DNA from: Pseudomonas sp. NC02 | Lineage (GTDB): Bacteria; Pseudomonadota; Gammaproteobacteria; Pseudomonadales; Pseudomonadaceae | Length of the DNA: 64,000 nt | Direction: 5' to 3' | Assembly (NCBI RefSeq): GCF_002874965.1 | Contig: NZ_CP025624.1 | Coordinates: forward strand, 6,076,001 to 6,140,000 | Shown here: in pieces, positions 37,139 to 45,183 of the stretch | How positions within the stretch are numbered: position 1 is the first letter of the stretch | Layout: each line of letters begins with the position of its first letter | Program-made: the position numbers and the translations under genes | Notes under the pieces: model-generated | Seen by the model: the letters and a program-made list of their open reading frames with translations, nothing else | Told to the model about the DNA's origin: nothing | Database searches by the model: none

Positions 37139-37783
37139 ATGAGCCAACGCATCCTGGTCATCCTCGGCCACCCTTCCAGCACCAGCTTCTGCTCTGCCCT
37201 CACCGACACCTACATCACCAGCGCCAAAAAAGCCGGCCACGAAGTACGCATCCTGCGTCTGGGTGAACTGGCCTTCGACCCCATCCTCCACAACGGCTAC
37301 AACCAGGCCCAGCCTCTGGAACCCGACCTGCTCAACGCTCAATCCGACATCCTGTGGGCCAATCACCTGACGTTTGTTTTCCCCGTCTGGTGGGGTGGCA
37401 TTCCGGCATTGATGAAGGGTTTTATCGACCGAATTTTCCTGTCTGGTTTCGCCTTCAAATACCGCAAAGGCAAGACCTTCCCCGACAAACTCCTGAAGGG
37501 CAGAACCGCACACTTGCTGGTGACCCTCGACACGCCGCCGTGGTATTACAGGTGGTTCTACCGCATGCCCGCGCTGCACCAGATGCGCAAGACGACGCTG
37601 GCGTTTTGTGGCATCCAGCCGATCAAGACGTTGCAGTTCGGACCGGTGCTGGGCTCTACGCCAGCACAGCGGGAACAGTGGCTGAAACGGGCCGGCGCAC
37701 TCTTTGGGAAAAGGATTTTTCATGTACATCGGCAAAGCCGCGCAACTGTCGGGCACAACCATCAAGGCGATTCGTCACTATGA
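37139..37783 (+). CDS. NAD(P)H-dependent oxidoreductase (flavodoxin-fold quinone reductase)
   Basis: A 214-residue flavodoxin_2-family protein with ILVILGHPSSTSFC at the FMN phosphate site and FPVWWGGIPALMKGFIDRIF, the usual quinone reductase block. The last ~20 residues (VHRQSRATVGHNHQG) are read through the start of the next gene in another frame and look like a non-homologous tail; the coding sequences overlap by 62 bases. It is probably controlled by the MerR regulator that follows. Confidence 0.88.
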   Translation: MSQRILVILGHPSSTSFCSALTDTYITSAKKAGHEVRILRLGELAFDPILHNGYNQAQPLEPDLLNAQSDILWANHLTFVFPVWWGGIPALMKGFIDRIFLSGFAFKYRKGKTFPDKLLKGRTAHLLVTLDTPPWYYRWFYRMPALHQMRKTTLAFCGIQPIKTLQFGPVLGSTPAQREQWLKRAGALFGKRIFHVHRQSRATVGHNHQGDSSL

Positions 37784-38078
37784 GGCCATCGGCCTGTTAC
37801 CGCCGCCGCAGCGGGAAGGTCGTTACCGGATCTATTCCGCACAAAGCGTTGAGCTGCTGATGTTTATCAAGTGCGCTCAACAGTTGGGTTTCAAGCTCAA
37901 GGAACTGCAGGGCATTCTGCATAGCGCCCAGGGCGATGAGCTGCCTTGGCATAAGGCAAATAAAGCGATTGCAGACAAAAAACAGCAACTGTCCCATCAG
38001 ATTGAAGCTCTCCAACGGGTATACACAGACCTAGTCAAGTTTGAAACGAGCTGGACTGGTCACTGTCAGCCGGAGTAA
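37722..38078 (+). CDS. MerR family transcriptional regulator
   Basis: A 118-residue regulator with the winged HTH YIGKAAQLSGTTIKAIRHYE and a C-terminal coiled coil (KQQLSHQIEALQRVY). No metal-binding cysteine pattern is seen, so a redox or organic ligand is more likely than a metal. AAAAGGA precedes the ATG. It overlaps the quinone reductase gene and likely regulates it. Confidence 0.9.
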   Translation: MYIGKAAQLSGTTIKAIRHYEAIGLLPPPQREGRYRIYSAQSVELLMFIKCAQQLGFKLKELQGILHSAQGDELPWHKANKAIADKKQQLSHQIEALQRVYTDLVKFETSWTGHCQPE

Positions 38079-38278
38079 TGCCCGGTTGCCAATGAATGAC
38101 CTTCGCCTAAAGGATGGTAGCAACTAGCCACCCCCTGTAGTAGGCTCCTATCCAATTGACAACACCTCCCAGGCCCGGCAGTACAAGGCAGTTACCATGT
38201 CACAGCGAAGGATCCGCTCTGTTGGCCCAAGGCTCTGCTGTACCTGCCTAACGGCTCCCGCTCACTCCAGGCACTCCC
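38079..38278. promoter_or_regulatory. Upstream region of the ZorAB-like operon
   Basis: About 200 bases before the AAA gene. TTGACA at 38156-38161 is a possible -35, but the -10 at 17 bases (CAGTAC) is poor. No terminator or direct repeat was seen. Confidence 0.35.
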
Positions 38279-39223
38279 ATGACTGATCTTCCCCCTTCGA
38301 TCGCCCATCGGCGTTTATCGGAGGCGACGCCCCCTGCGCTGCAAATACCTCTGCGCGAAGCGCGTTTCAACCTTTCGCGGGATGTGGTGCTGCCTGCGCG
38401 CACCCGGCTGCAGTTGGATGAGTGCCTGGCACGCCTGCGCTTTCATACGAAGATTTACCAGGACTGGGGCTTTGCTGCCGTAGACCCGATGGGCATGACC
38501 GCCATCTTGAACTTCTATGGCCCGCCCGGTACCGGCAAGACCTTGTGTGCCGAGGCCCTCGCCGGCCAGCTTGGGCTGCCGTTCATGGCGCTGGGTATTG
38601 CTGAGCTGGAAAGCAAATTCATGGGCGATACGGCCAAGAACATTCAGACGACCTTTGAGCAGGCCCGGCAAACCGGTGCGCTGCTGTTCTTCGATGAAGC
38701 CGACACGTTGCTGGGCAAGCGCCTATCGTCCGTCACCCAGGGCGTGGACAACGAGGTCAATGCCATGCGCTCGACCTTGCTGATCGAGCTGGAACGTTTC
38801 GAGGGCATCGTGGTGTTTGCCACCAATTTTGCCAAGAATTATGACGAGGCCTTTCGCAGCAGGATCGGTTACCACGTCGAATTCTGTTTGCCCGACCTGG
38901 GCGCTCGGCAACAGCTTTGGGAGCGGTTTCTGGTGCCGCAGATTCCGCTGGCCGGGCCGCGCGAAGCGTTGCTCGACAGTGCCAGCCTGCGTTCCGACGG
39001 CCTGTCTGGCCGGGAAATCCGGACGTGCATGCGCCTGGCACTGCCTAAGGCGTTTCTTGCCGCCGAGAAAAACGGCGTACCCCCATGTCTGCACGCCGAG
39101 CACTTGCACGCGGCTATCGATGAAGTCCTGGCCAGTCACCACCAGGTAGCAACACCGCCTTCCACCCGAATACACAGCGAGCAGGACGTGGCCCGTGCCA
39201 AAAGCCTGCTAGGCCTTCAATAA
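38279..39223 (+). CDS. AAA+ ATPase, first gene of the ZorAB-like operon
   Basis: A 314-residue classical-clade AAA protein. Walker A GPPGTGKT is at residues 81-88, pore-loop-like LESKFMGDTAKN follows, Walker B LLFFDEAD has Asp139/Glu140, sensor 1 is FATNFAKN, and an arginine finger lies in AFRSRIG. There is a short N-terminal region and no protease or membrane domain. It resembles remodelling ATPases of the spastin/FtsH-like group. It heads a six-gene operon with tight spacing, so it probably loads or remodels a partner encoded there. Confidence 0.88.
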   Translation: MTDLPPSIAHRRLSEATPPALQIPLREARFNLSRDVVLPARTRLQLDECLARLRFHTKIYQDWGFAAVDPMGMTAILNFYGPPGTGKTLCAEALAGQLGLPFMALGIAELESKFMGDTAKNIQTTFEQARQTGALLFFDEADTLLGKRLSSVTQGVDNEVNAMRSTLLIELERFEGIVVFATNFAKNYDEAFRSRIGYHVEFCLPDLGARQQLWERFLVPQIPLAGPREALLDSASLRSDGLSGREIRTCMRLALPKAFLAAEKNGVPPCLHAEHLHAAIDEVLASHHQVATPPSTRIHSEQDVARAKSLLGLQ

Positions 39224-39230
39224 CTTAATA

Positions 39231-40493
39231 ATGAGCAACGTCATGGGAATTCTTTCAAAAGTGTGGGGCAGCGTCAAAAAAGCTGCCTCGTCGGCCTGGG
39301 AAAAGACCAAGGAAGTAGCCAGAGAAGCTATTGGCTTGATGGCAGAAAAGGCAGAGACGTTTGTCGGCACAGTCAAAAGCGTCTGGCAGAAGGTGAAGCC
39401 CTTTATTGAAAAGGTCGTACAGCCAGCTCTGAAGCTTGCCGTGCAATGGACAACCGCCGCGTTGCCCGCCTTTCCTTGGGTCGCCGGGGCCATCGCTGCC
39501 TTCGACAAAGCGCTGGATGCCCTGGTGGCCTGGGACAAGACCGCCATGGCGAAGAGGCTTGATGCGGCCATCCACTGGGTTATTCAGAGAGCCAAGGACC
39601 TGCACGACATAAACCTCAGTAAAGAAGAAATGGCCACAGCGACAGAACACGAAGCTACCTTCCGCGAGGCTCGCAACGACATGCGCGGTGATGCCGCCAA
39701 GGCCATCGACCTAGCCAGCCTGATTACCAGCTATGCACAGCTCAATACGCGCATCACTCACGTCATGGAAAACAACAACATTGAGGACTTTGAGCACTAC
39801 CTGCGCTTGCGTGCCGCGCAAAAGTTGCTCAAGGACACCGAAAAACGCCTGATGCTGGCGCAAGACATCCACGTTATCAATGCCGACGACCTGTTCCTCA
39901 TGGAGATAGGCGCCGCGCTGCTGAAGAAGTCCCCTAGCATCAGCGAAGCTGACACCCAACGCCTGGACGAAGTCATCTACGCGCGCTTCCGGCAGAAGTT
40001 GATCCCATTCGTGTTCGAAGAAATGATCATGGCCTGGGGCTGCAACCTGGACACCATGGAACAGGAATGGAAAGCCCAGAGCCAAGCCATCGCCAAGGAC
40101 CAGGTACTGCTGCGTCGCCTGGAAATCGGCCAACGCCTGTCTGAACTGGATGCTGAAGAGGCCACCATACTGGCCGACCTGCAGGCCAAAGTGCCGGCCC
40201 TCAAAGCCCAGATGGACGGCAAGCGCAAACGCGCCAACGAAATGCGCAGCTACGTGTTTGCCGCTGAAGGTTTCCTGCAAATGCTGGAGAAAAATCCCGA
40301 GGATTTCGCCGACAAGGAATACCTGCTCGAAGACAGCAGCGCTGCCGGGATGATCATCATCGAGTGTGCCCAACACGGCAAACAATGGGAGGAACTCAGC
40401 GAGTCCGAGCAATTCCTGATCATCGACTTCGCCAATATCTTTGAGGAAGCCAGTCGCGCCCGAGCGGCCAGGCTGGTCGAGGTGGTGGCGTGA
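39231..40493 (+). CDS. Helical protein of unknown function in the ZorAB-like operon
   Basis: A 420-residue protein that I do not recognise. The first ~90 residues are a series of amphipathic Lys/Trp/Ala helices (KVWGSVKKAASSAWEKTKEVA) followed by a hydrophobic patch (WTTAALPAFPWVAGAIAAF). The C-terminal half is helical with coiled-coil segments (RRLEIGQRLSELDAEEATILADL). The N-terminus could bind membranes. It starts 7 bases after the AAA gene and its stop overlaps the GTG start of the ZorA-like gene, so it belongs to the same operon. Either an adaptor or an effector is possible. Confidence 0.8.
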   Translation: MSNVMGILSKVWGSVKKAASSAWEKTKEVAREAIGLMAEKAETFVGTVKSVWQKVKPFIEKVVQPALKLAVQWTTAALPAFPWVAGAIAAFDKALDALVAWDKTAMAKRLDAAIHWVIQRAKDLHDINLSKEEMATATEHEATFREARNDMRGDAAKAIDLASLITSYAQLNTRITHVMENNNIEDFEHYLRLRAAQKLLKDTEKRLMLAQDIHVINADDLFLMEIGAALLKKSPSISEADTQRLDEVIYARFRQKLIPFVFEEMIMAWGCNLDTMEQEWKAQSQAIAKDQVLLRRLEIGQRLSELDAEEATILADLQAKVPALKAQMDGKRKRANEMRSYVFAAEGFLQMLEKNPEDFADKEYLLEDSSAAGMIIIECAQHGKQWEELSESEQFLIIDFANIFEEASRARAARLVEVVA

Positions 40494-42442
40494 AGTTCGA
40501 CGAAATCATCGCGTTCCTCATCCCGGGAAACGACCCTATACAGCTGTTTTTTGGCGGCCTGTTTCTGATCCTGATCGCCACGACGCTGATCGGCGTATGG
40601 CGTGGCGCTACCTCCGAGTCCTGGGAAAAGCGATGGAACGGCAACGGTCAAGTCGATGACTTGGACGTGGAACACGGCTCGGTCAATGAAATCAGTGCTG
40701 CCGTGGCCAGCCCCGGCGAAAAACTCGCGGACATCATGCCTGGAATCCTGCTGATTCTGGGGCTGCTCGGTACGTTCCTCGGCTTGGGTATCGCCCTGAA
40801 CAAGGCCTCGACCATCCTGCTCGAAGCCAATGCCGGGGGCGGCATGGACAATGCCATGGCCAACCTGATGGGCATGATGGAAGGCCTGGGCACCAAGTTC
40901 AAAACATCCACCTGGGGCATCATGGCCTTCCTGCTGCTCAAGGCATGGTCGGCTCGCAACGGGTACGAAGAGCGACGCCTGCGTTGGTGTGTCGGCAAGA
41001 TGAAAGCCGCCTTCGACTTTAGCCGCCTGGCTCAACAACAGGAACGCCAGCAAACCCAATATGCTCTGATCGAGGCCTTGGGCAGAATTGACCAGACACT
41101 GGTCAGCCAAGGACAAGCGAATCACGCGCTGCTTGAAACCCAATGCACGCTGAACAAGCATTCTGGTGCCATCCAGGTTGCCACCCACAAGGCTGTCCAG
41201 GCATTGCAGCAGGCCTTGGTGCCCGAGATGCAGGCCCTGAACGCCAGCAATGCCCAGGCTCGTGATGCACTGCAAGAGACGCTCACTCACCTGCAGCAAC
41301 ACGGCATCACGCTGGGTGCGACCCACTCAGCCATTCATGACCTGCAACAAACCCTGTTACCTGAAGTGCAGACGCTTAACACCAGCAATAACCAGGCACG
41401 CGATGCGCTGTTGGTAACCGTCACGCATCTGCAGCAACACGGCATCACGGCGAGCGCGATCCACTCCGCAGTTCAGGATCTGCAGCAAGCCCTGCTGCCC
41501 GAAGTTCAGACCCTCAACAACCACACCGAGCAAGCCCTGGAGGCTTTGCGCGAGACCACCAGCACTCAGCAACAGAACAACGAAGGGCAGAAACAACAGC
41601 TCAAGGCCGCCCATGCCGCGCAAAAAAGCCTGGAGCATATGGAGGCCAATATCAGCAACCTGGCAGCGATTTCCGAGGCGGCCACGCAGATGGCCGGTGC
41701 TGCCAGCGATGTGGGCCTGTCAGCCAAGGAACTGCAGTCAGCTATCGGTGGTTTCAAAGATGGTGTTGCCGATGTACTGGGCAGTATCAAGCAAGACTTG
41801 GGCAGTACCATCGGCCAGATGGGAGACAGCTTCACAGACAACATGGCCACTATGTCCGCGACCATGGCCAACGCCACCGGCGGTATTTCAACAGCCGTCA
41901 CCAACCTGTCCAGTAGCGTCGGCCAGACGATGGACAAGATACAGAAGTCCAACGAAGACTCGATGGCAATCCAGAAGAATGCCCAAATCGAATTCCTGGG
42001 GACCAGCGAAAACCTGAACATAAACATTGGGAGCATGACCGACCTGGTCGGGGACCTGCGTGAACGCATTGTCTCTGGCCTCAAGGCCGTGTCGGAAAGT
42101 AGTCGGGGTATGATCGCCGTCAACTCTAAATTCCAGGACGTCACTGAAAAAGCTGCCCGTAGCGCCGTCGCAATCGAGGAACTCGTCGCTGAACTGCAAA
42201 AGCTCCAACACGCCAGCCCTTTGCAACCCGTGATGGATACCGTCGCCGGCCGGGTCGAGATGATCGGGCATAGCCTGCAGCGCCTGGACGAGCACCTGCT
42301 TGCACTCAAGTCGGCTGCCGACGACGAGCGACAGTTACACGCAATTGGCCAACTGCAGGGCCCGCTGCAACGGATTGTAGAGCGGCTTGAAAACCCCGCC
42401 CCGCGGCTCGAGTCCTCGAGTCTCAGTGCTGAAGAGGCGTGA
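40490..42442 (+). CDS. ZorA-like MotA/ExbB-type stator protein with long repeated tail
   Basis: A 650-residue protein starting at GTG (GTGA overlap). Three membrane helices lie at about residues 18-37, 84-103 and 139-155. The second contains LLGTFLGLGIALN and the third KTSTWGIMAFLL, the pattern of MotA/TolQ/ExbB channels as in ZorA. Residues ~160-640 form a long cytoplasmic helical tail, including tandem 46-residue repeats from residue 235. With the next gene it would make a proton-driven ZorAB-type complex. The C-terminal half also resembles chemoreceptor-like coiled coils. Confidence 0.82.
   Translation: MKFDEIIAFLIPGNDPIQLFFGGLFLILIATTLIGVWRGATSESWEKRWNGNGQVDDLDVEHGSVNEISAAVASPGEKLADIMPGILLILGLLGTFLGLGIALNKASTILLEANAGGGMDNAMANLMGMMEGLGTKFKTSTWGIMAFLLLKAWSARNGYEERRLRWCVGKMKAAFDFSRLAQQQERQQTQYALIEALGRIDQTLVSQGQANHALLETQCTLNKHSGAIQVATHKAVQALQQALVPEMQALNASNAQARDALQETLTHLQQHGITLGATHSAIHDLQQTLLPEVQTLNTSNNQARDALLVTVTHLQQHGITASAIHSAVQDLQQALLPEVQTLNNHTEQALEALRETTSTQQQNNEGQKQQLKAAHAAQKSLEHMEANISNLAAISEAATQMAGAASDVGLSAKELQSAIGGFKDGVADVLGSIKQDLGSTIGQMGDSFTDNMATMSATMANATGGISTAVTNLSSSVGQTMDKIQKSNEDSMAIQKNAQIEFLGTSENLNINIGSMTDLVGDLRERIVSGLKAVSESSRGMIAVNSKFQDVTEKAARSAVAIEELVAELQKLQHASPLQPVMDTVAGRVEMIGHSLQRLDEHLLALKSAADDERQLHAIGQLQGPLQRIVERLENPAPRLESSSLSAEEA
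41192..41570 (+). repeat. 138-bp tandem repeats encoding the ZorA-like tail
   Basis: Units begin at 41192, 41330 and 41468, exactly 138 bases apart; the third is partial. Each encodes 46 residues of the pattern LQQxLxPExQxLN...QARDAL...THLQQHGIT. CTGCAGCAACACGGCATCAC occurs in both of the first two units. Confidence 0.9.
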
Positions 42443-42452
42443 AGGTTTTCTC

Positions 42453-43097
42453 ATGAAAGACAAACCAAATGAATGGGTGTCCATCGCTGACCTGATGGCC
42501 GGAGTCATGGCCGTGGTCATGTTACTGCTGGTGATGTCGGTGCTGCAAAAGACCTATTCCGACCTCAAGCACAAGCAGGAGATGGAAAAAAGCAGCACCT
42601 CACAACGCGAAAAGGTTGGCGCGATTCTCAGCCAACTCAAGGCCTCGCTGGAGACCAGTGATAACGACGGGTTGGTCGTGCTGGACATCAACGCGCAGAA
42701 GATGACCCTGCGCGACGGTATTTTCGGTCGCGGCAGCGCCTGCGTCACGGACGAGGCCAAACTGGCATTCGCCAGCATCGAGGCGCGTATCGCTGACTTC
42801 CTGGCCACCTTCAGCAGCGGGAAAGTGTACGTCGAAGGCCATACCGACAACTTGCCCGTATCACGCCCAGTGACCAACTTTGAAGCGTTTTGCACGGTAT
42901 ACGACGACAACTTCACCCTGTCCGCCGCCCGCGCCCGAGAGGCCCGCAAGTTGATCATCGGTGACCTCGACACGGCCAGTGCCAAACGCGTGGTGGTGGC
43001 CGGCTACGGCGACTCCCAGCCCATTCCCGGCATCGCCCCTGAGGACGCCCAACAACGGCGCATCGAAGTGCGCTGGGTGATTCAGGAAGATCGCTAA
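42453..43097 (+). CDS. ZorB-like MotB/OmpA-type protein
   Basis: A 214-residue protein with a short cytoplasmic N-terminus, one membrane helix containing the proton-binding-type aspartate (Asp13 in ADLMAGVMAVVMLLL), and a periplasmic OmpA/MotB domain with VEGHTDNLPV and LSAARAREARKL. The DLMxGxM signature is that of ZorB proteins. The OmpA-like domain should grip peptidoglycan. It follows the ZorA-like gene by 10 bases with GAAGG as ribosome site. Function as stator partner is inferred from family. Confidence 0.87.
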   Translation: MKDKPNEWVSIADLMAGVMAVVMLLLVMSVLQKTYSDLKHKQEMEKSSTSQREKVGAILSQLKASLETSDNDGLVVLDINAQKMTLRDGIFGRGSACVTDEAKLAFASIEARIADFLATFSSGKVYVEGHTDNLPVSRPVTNFEAFCTVYDDNFTLSAARAREARKLIIGDLDTASAKRVVVAGYGDSQPIPGIAPEDAQQRRIEVRWVIQEDR

Positions 43098-43140
43098 GCA
43101 GCGTTCTCCCACTTTTCATTACAGACAAAGGATTACAGCA

Positions 43141-43881
43141 ATGGGTATCACCTACCGCCCGGATGATGACCTGGCGTTTCTCCAGTACTGCACAGAAGAC
43201 GACATCCGCCAACTGGCCAAGTACCTGATGTTCGATAACGACGGCGAGAAACGCGTGGCCAGCGAGATTGCCGACGACCCGCAATTCAAACAGCTTGAGG
43301 GGCAACCGGACCAATGGCGTCAATGCTGGAAGTTGGTCGCCGGTGAGCTGCAGCATTTTGCCGGCGACTCCATCGTCAACCTGTTCCGCCGCCAGGGTGT
43401 TTTGTACCGGGAAATGCTCAGCGACGTCTGCGACAAGGCAAAAGCCAAATACGACAGTAAAGCGTCGGCCTATGATATCGAAAACACGCTGATCGAACGG
43501 CTGGTCGCACAGTCCTGGGACAGCATGTCCGATGCTGAAAAACGCAAGGCCATGGAATCGATGAACCTTCCAGACGCCATTGATTCGATGCCGATAGTGG
43601 CCATCATCAAGGCGATCAGCTCAGGCGGTAAAGGCTCGTTCGAGTGGTCGGCGTGGCTCGCGAGCTCCGCGCGCCAGTTCTTCGGCAGTGCTGCTGCCAT
43701 GGGCGCGGGCGGCGCCGCTGCGTTGATAGGCGGGCGGGCCGTGGCCGCTTTCGCAGGGCCGGTCGCGGCGTTGGCCATCACCATTCCTATGTTCAGCGGC
43801 GCTGCCTACCGAGTCACGATTCCGGCGGTTATCCAGATCGCCTATATGCGTCGAAAATACGAAAAAGAGGACCGTTTCTAA
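43141..43881 (+). CDS. YaaW family protein (DUF3944)
   Basis: A 246-residue homologue of E. coli YaaW. Shared features are the N-terminal DDDLAFLQYCTEDDIRQLA, the central LVAGELQHFAGDSIVNLFR and the C-terminal GAAYRVTIPAVIQIAY. A glycine/alanine-rich hydrophobic stretch (about residues 175-225) suggests membrane association. YaaW proteins have no settled function. It is the fifth gene of the ZorAB-like operon and its stop overlaps the next start (TAATG). Confidence 0.88.
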   Translation: MGITYRPDDDLAFLQYCTEDDIRQLAKYLMFDNDGEKRVASEIADDPQFKQLEGQPDQWRQCWKLVAGELQHFAGDSIVNLFRRQGVLYREMLSDVCDKAKAKYDSKASAYDIENTLIERLVAQSWDSMSDAEKRKAMESMNLPDAIDSMPIVAIIKAISSGGKGSFEWSAWLASSARQFFGSAAAMGAGGAAALIGGRAVAAFAGPVAALAITIPMFSGAAYRVTIPAVIQIAYMRRKYEKEDRF

Positions 43882-44777
43882 TGCAAGCCGCCGCCGACCT
43901 GCTGCAAAAAATCTGGGTGCTCGATGAGTCCGCCTTCTCCAAAAAACTGCTGGATGCACTGGCACAGGGCAAGGCCGTCATCCATGACGGTGTCGCCTAC
44001 TGGAAAGCAGGCAGCGGCGAGACCGGCATCATTCAGCACTTGCCGTTCAAGGAGACGCTGATCAAGTCTGCTGAAGAAGCGATCAAAGCCGCACAGATGA
44101 CCACGGTCCTGGCTACGGCCGCCTCGACGTGCGTGATCCTGGGCGCCCTGATCATCCAGACCAAATACCTCGCCGCCAAACTCGATAAGATCCAGAGCAC
44201 TGTCGACGAAATCTCCAAAGACCTGCACTCGCAAAACATCATCTACTACATGGACAAGGTCACCGACTACATCGGCGCCATAGAGGTCGCCCGTACGCTG
44301 TTGAAAGACCGCAGCCTGGCCCATGAAATCAAGGAAGTGGCCTACCCGCTCCTGGCCACGGCAGCCGCTAAGCGCAACCACGCATTGTCGTTCATCGATA
44401 ACATCCTGAACCTTGCGCACAACAGCAACGAGCTGACCAACAAGCACTATGAGCTGGTGGTCAACTTCGCTCACATGATGCTGGAAATCATGCCGCTGGG
44501 CATGCACACCGAATACCTGCTGGCTGCTCGTGTCGGCAAACCGCAGTTGGCACAACAAATTCTGGAGGATGGTTCCGAGCGCTATCAAGGTGCTATTGGG
44601 CTCTATAAAGGTTTCCTCAATGACCAACATCGTCAACTGGTCCGCGGCAGCATCGGCGATAAAGCTGAAACCTTCCACCGTATTGAACACCGAGCCAAAC
44701 AGCTGATCGACTCGGAAGAGAACCGGCTGCTACTGTCGCTGCCCAACGGTCGCATGGCGGTGCTCCAGGCTGCTTAA
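43881..44777 (+). CDS. Membrane/coiled-coil protein, last gene of the ZorAB-like operon
   Basis: A 298-residue protein without a recognised domain. A hydrophobic helix at about residues 73-93 (TTVLATAASTCVILGALII) is followed by a coiled coil (LDKIQSTVDEISKDL) and an all-helical C-terminal part. The ATG overlaps the YaaW stop, so the two are coupled and may act as a pair. A strong hairpin follows the stop. Its role (effector or scaffold) cannot be told from sequence. Confidence 0.82.
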   Translation: MQAAADLLQKIWVLDESAFSKKLLDALAQGKAVIHDGVAYWKAGSGETGIIQHLPFKETLIKSAEEAIKAAQMTTVLATAASTCVILGALIIQTKYLAAKLDKIQSTVDEISKDLHSQNIIYYMDKVTDYIGAIEVARTLLKDRSLAHEIKEVAYPLLATAAAKRNHALSFIDNILNLAHNSNELTNKHYELVVNFAHMMLEIMPLGMHTEYLLAARVGKPQLAQQILEDGSERYQGAIGLYKGFLNDQHRQLVRGSIGDKAETFHRIEHRAKQLIDSEENRLLLSLPNGRMAVLQAA

Positions 44778-44790
44778 TGTGGCTCCAACC

Positions 44791-44816
44791 CTGATCGCTT
44801 GCCCGCAAGCGATCAG
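44791..44816. terminator. Bidirectional hairpin between convergent genes
   Basis: CTGATCGCTTG-CCCG-CAAGCGATCAG, a perfect 11-bp stem 13 bases after the last operon gene and 12 bases past the stop of the small gene on the other strand. There is no clear T tract. Confidence 0.65.
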
Positions 44817-44827
44817 GCATGTATAGC

Positions 44828-45055
44828 TCACGTGACCTCAAGCCTTCCCCGCAGCTCGGCCACCCGCGCCCTTTCCGCCCGCAACGCCCGCTTCAATTCA
44901 CGATTCTCCATCTCCCGGATCTTCGCCCAGCGTGTCGCGGTGCGGCAGCCCATCACAAACTTCCAGATCTCCCGCAGCCGCAGATACTGCATCAACAGCA
45001 CCAGCAGAATCACACCGATCAACACCAACGCACCTGTCGAAATCAACTCCGACAT
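44828..45055 (-). CDS. Small single-pass membrane protein with charged coiled-coil tail
   Basis: A 75-residue protein: one membrane helix (LISTGALVLIGVILLVLLMQYL) and then an Arg/Glu-rich helix (WAKIREMENRELKRALRAERARVAEL). The ATG at 45055 has AAGGA at 7-base spacing. It lies between the ZorAB-like operon and the WYL regulator, divergent from the latter. It may be unrelated to the operon; no function known. Confidence 0.7.
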   Translation of the reverse strand: MSELISTGALVLIGVILLVLLMQYLRLREIWKFVMGCRTATRWAKIREMENRELKRALRAERARVAELRGRLEVT

Positions 45056-45131
45056 ACCCATGTCCTTTTTCCTTTTTTTAGCTCCGAGCAATCCCGAAGA
45101 CAGCCACACGATATGTAGCCTTTAATTACAG

Positions 45132-45146
45132 GTCCATACTGTGGAC
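45132..45146. promoter_or_regulatory. Inverted repeat before the WYL regulator
   Basis: GTCCA-TACTG-TGGAC, 38 bases upstream of the regulator's ATG in the divergent promoter region. It is a candidate autoregulatory operator. Confidence 0.4.
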
Positions 45147-45183
45147 AGATACAGGTAAAGTAATGGCACACATGGGAGGGGTC

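Noticed and set aside
35412..38278. Prophage or integrative element boundaries
   Set aside because: A repressor and C4-type RNA are present, but no integrase, structural genes, tRNA or flanking att repeat could be found.
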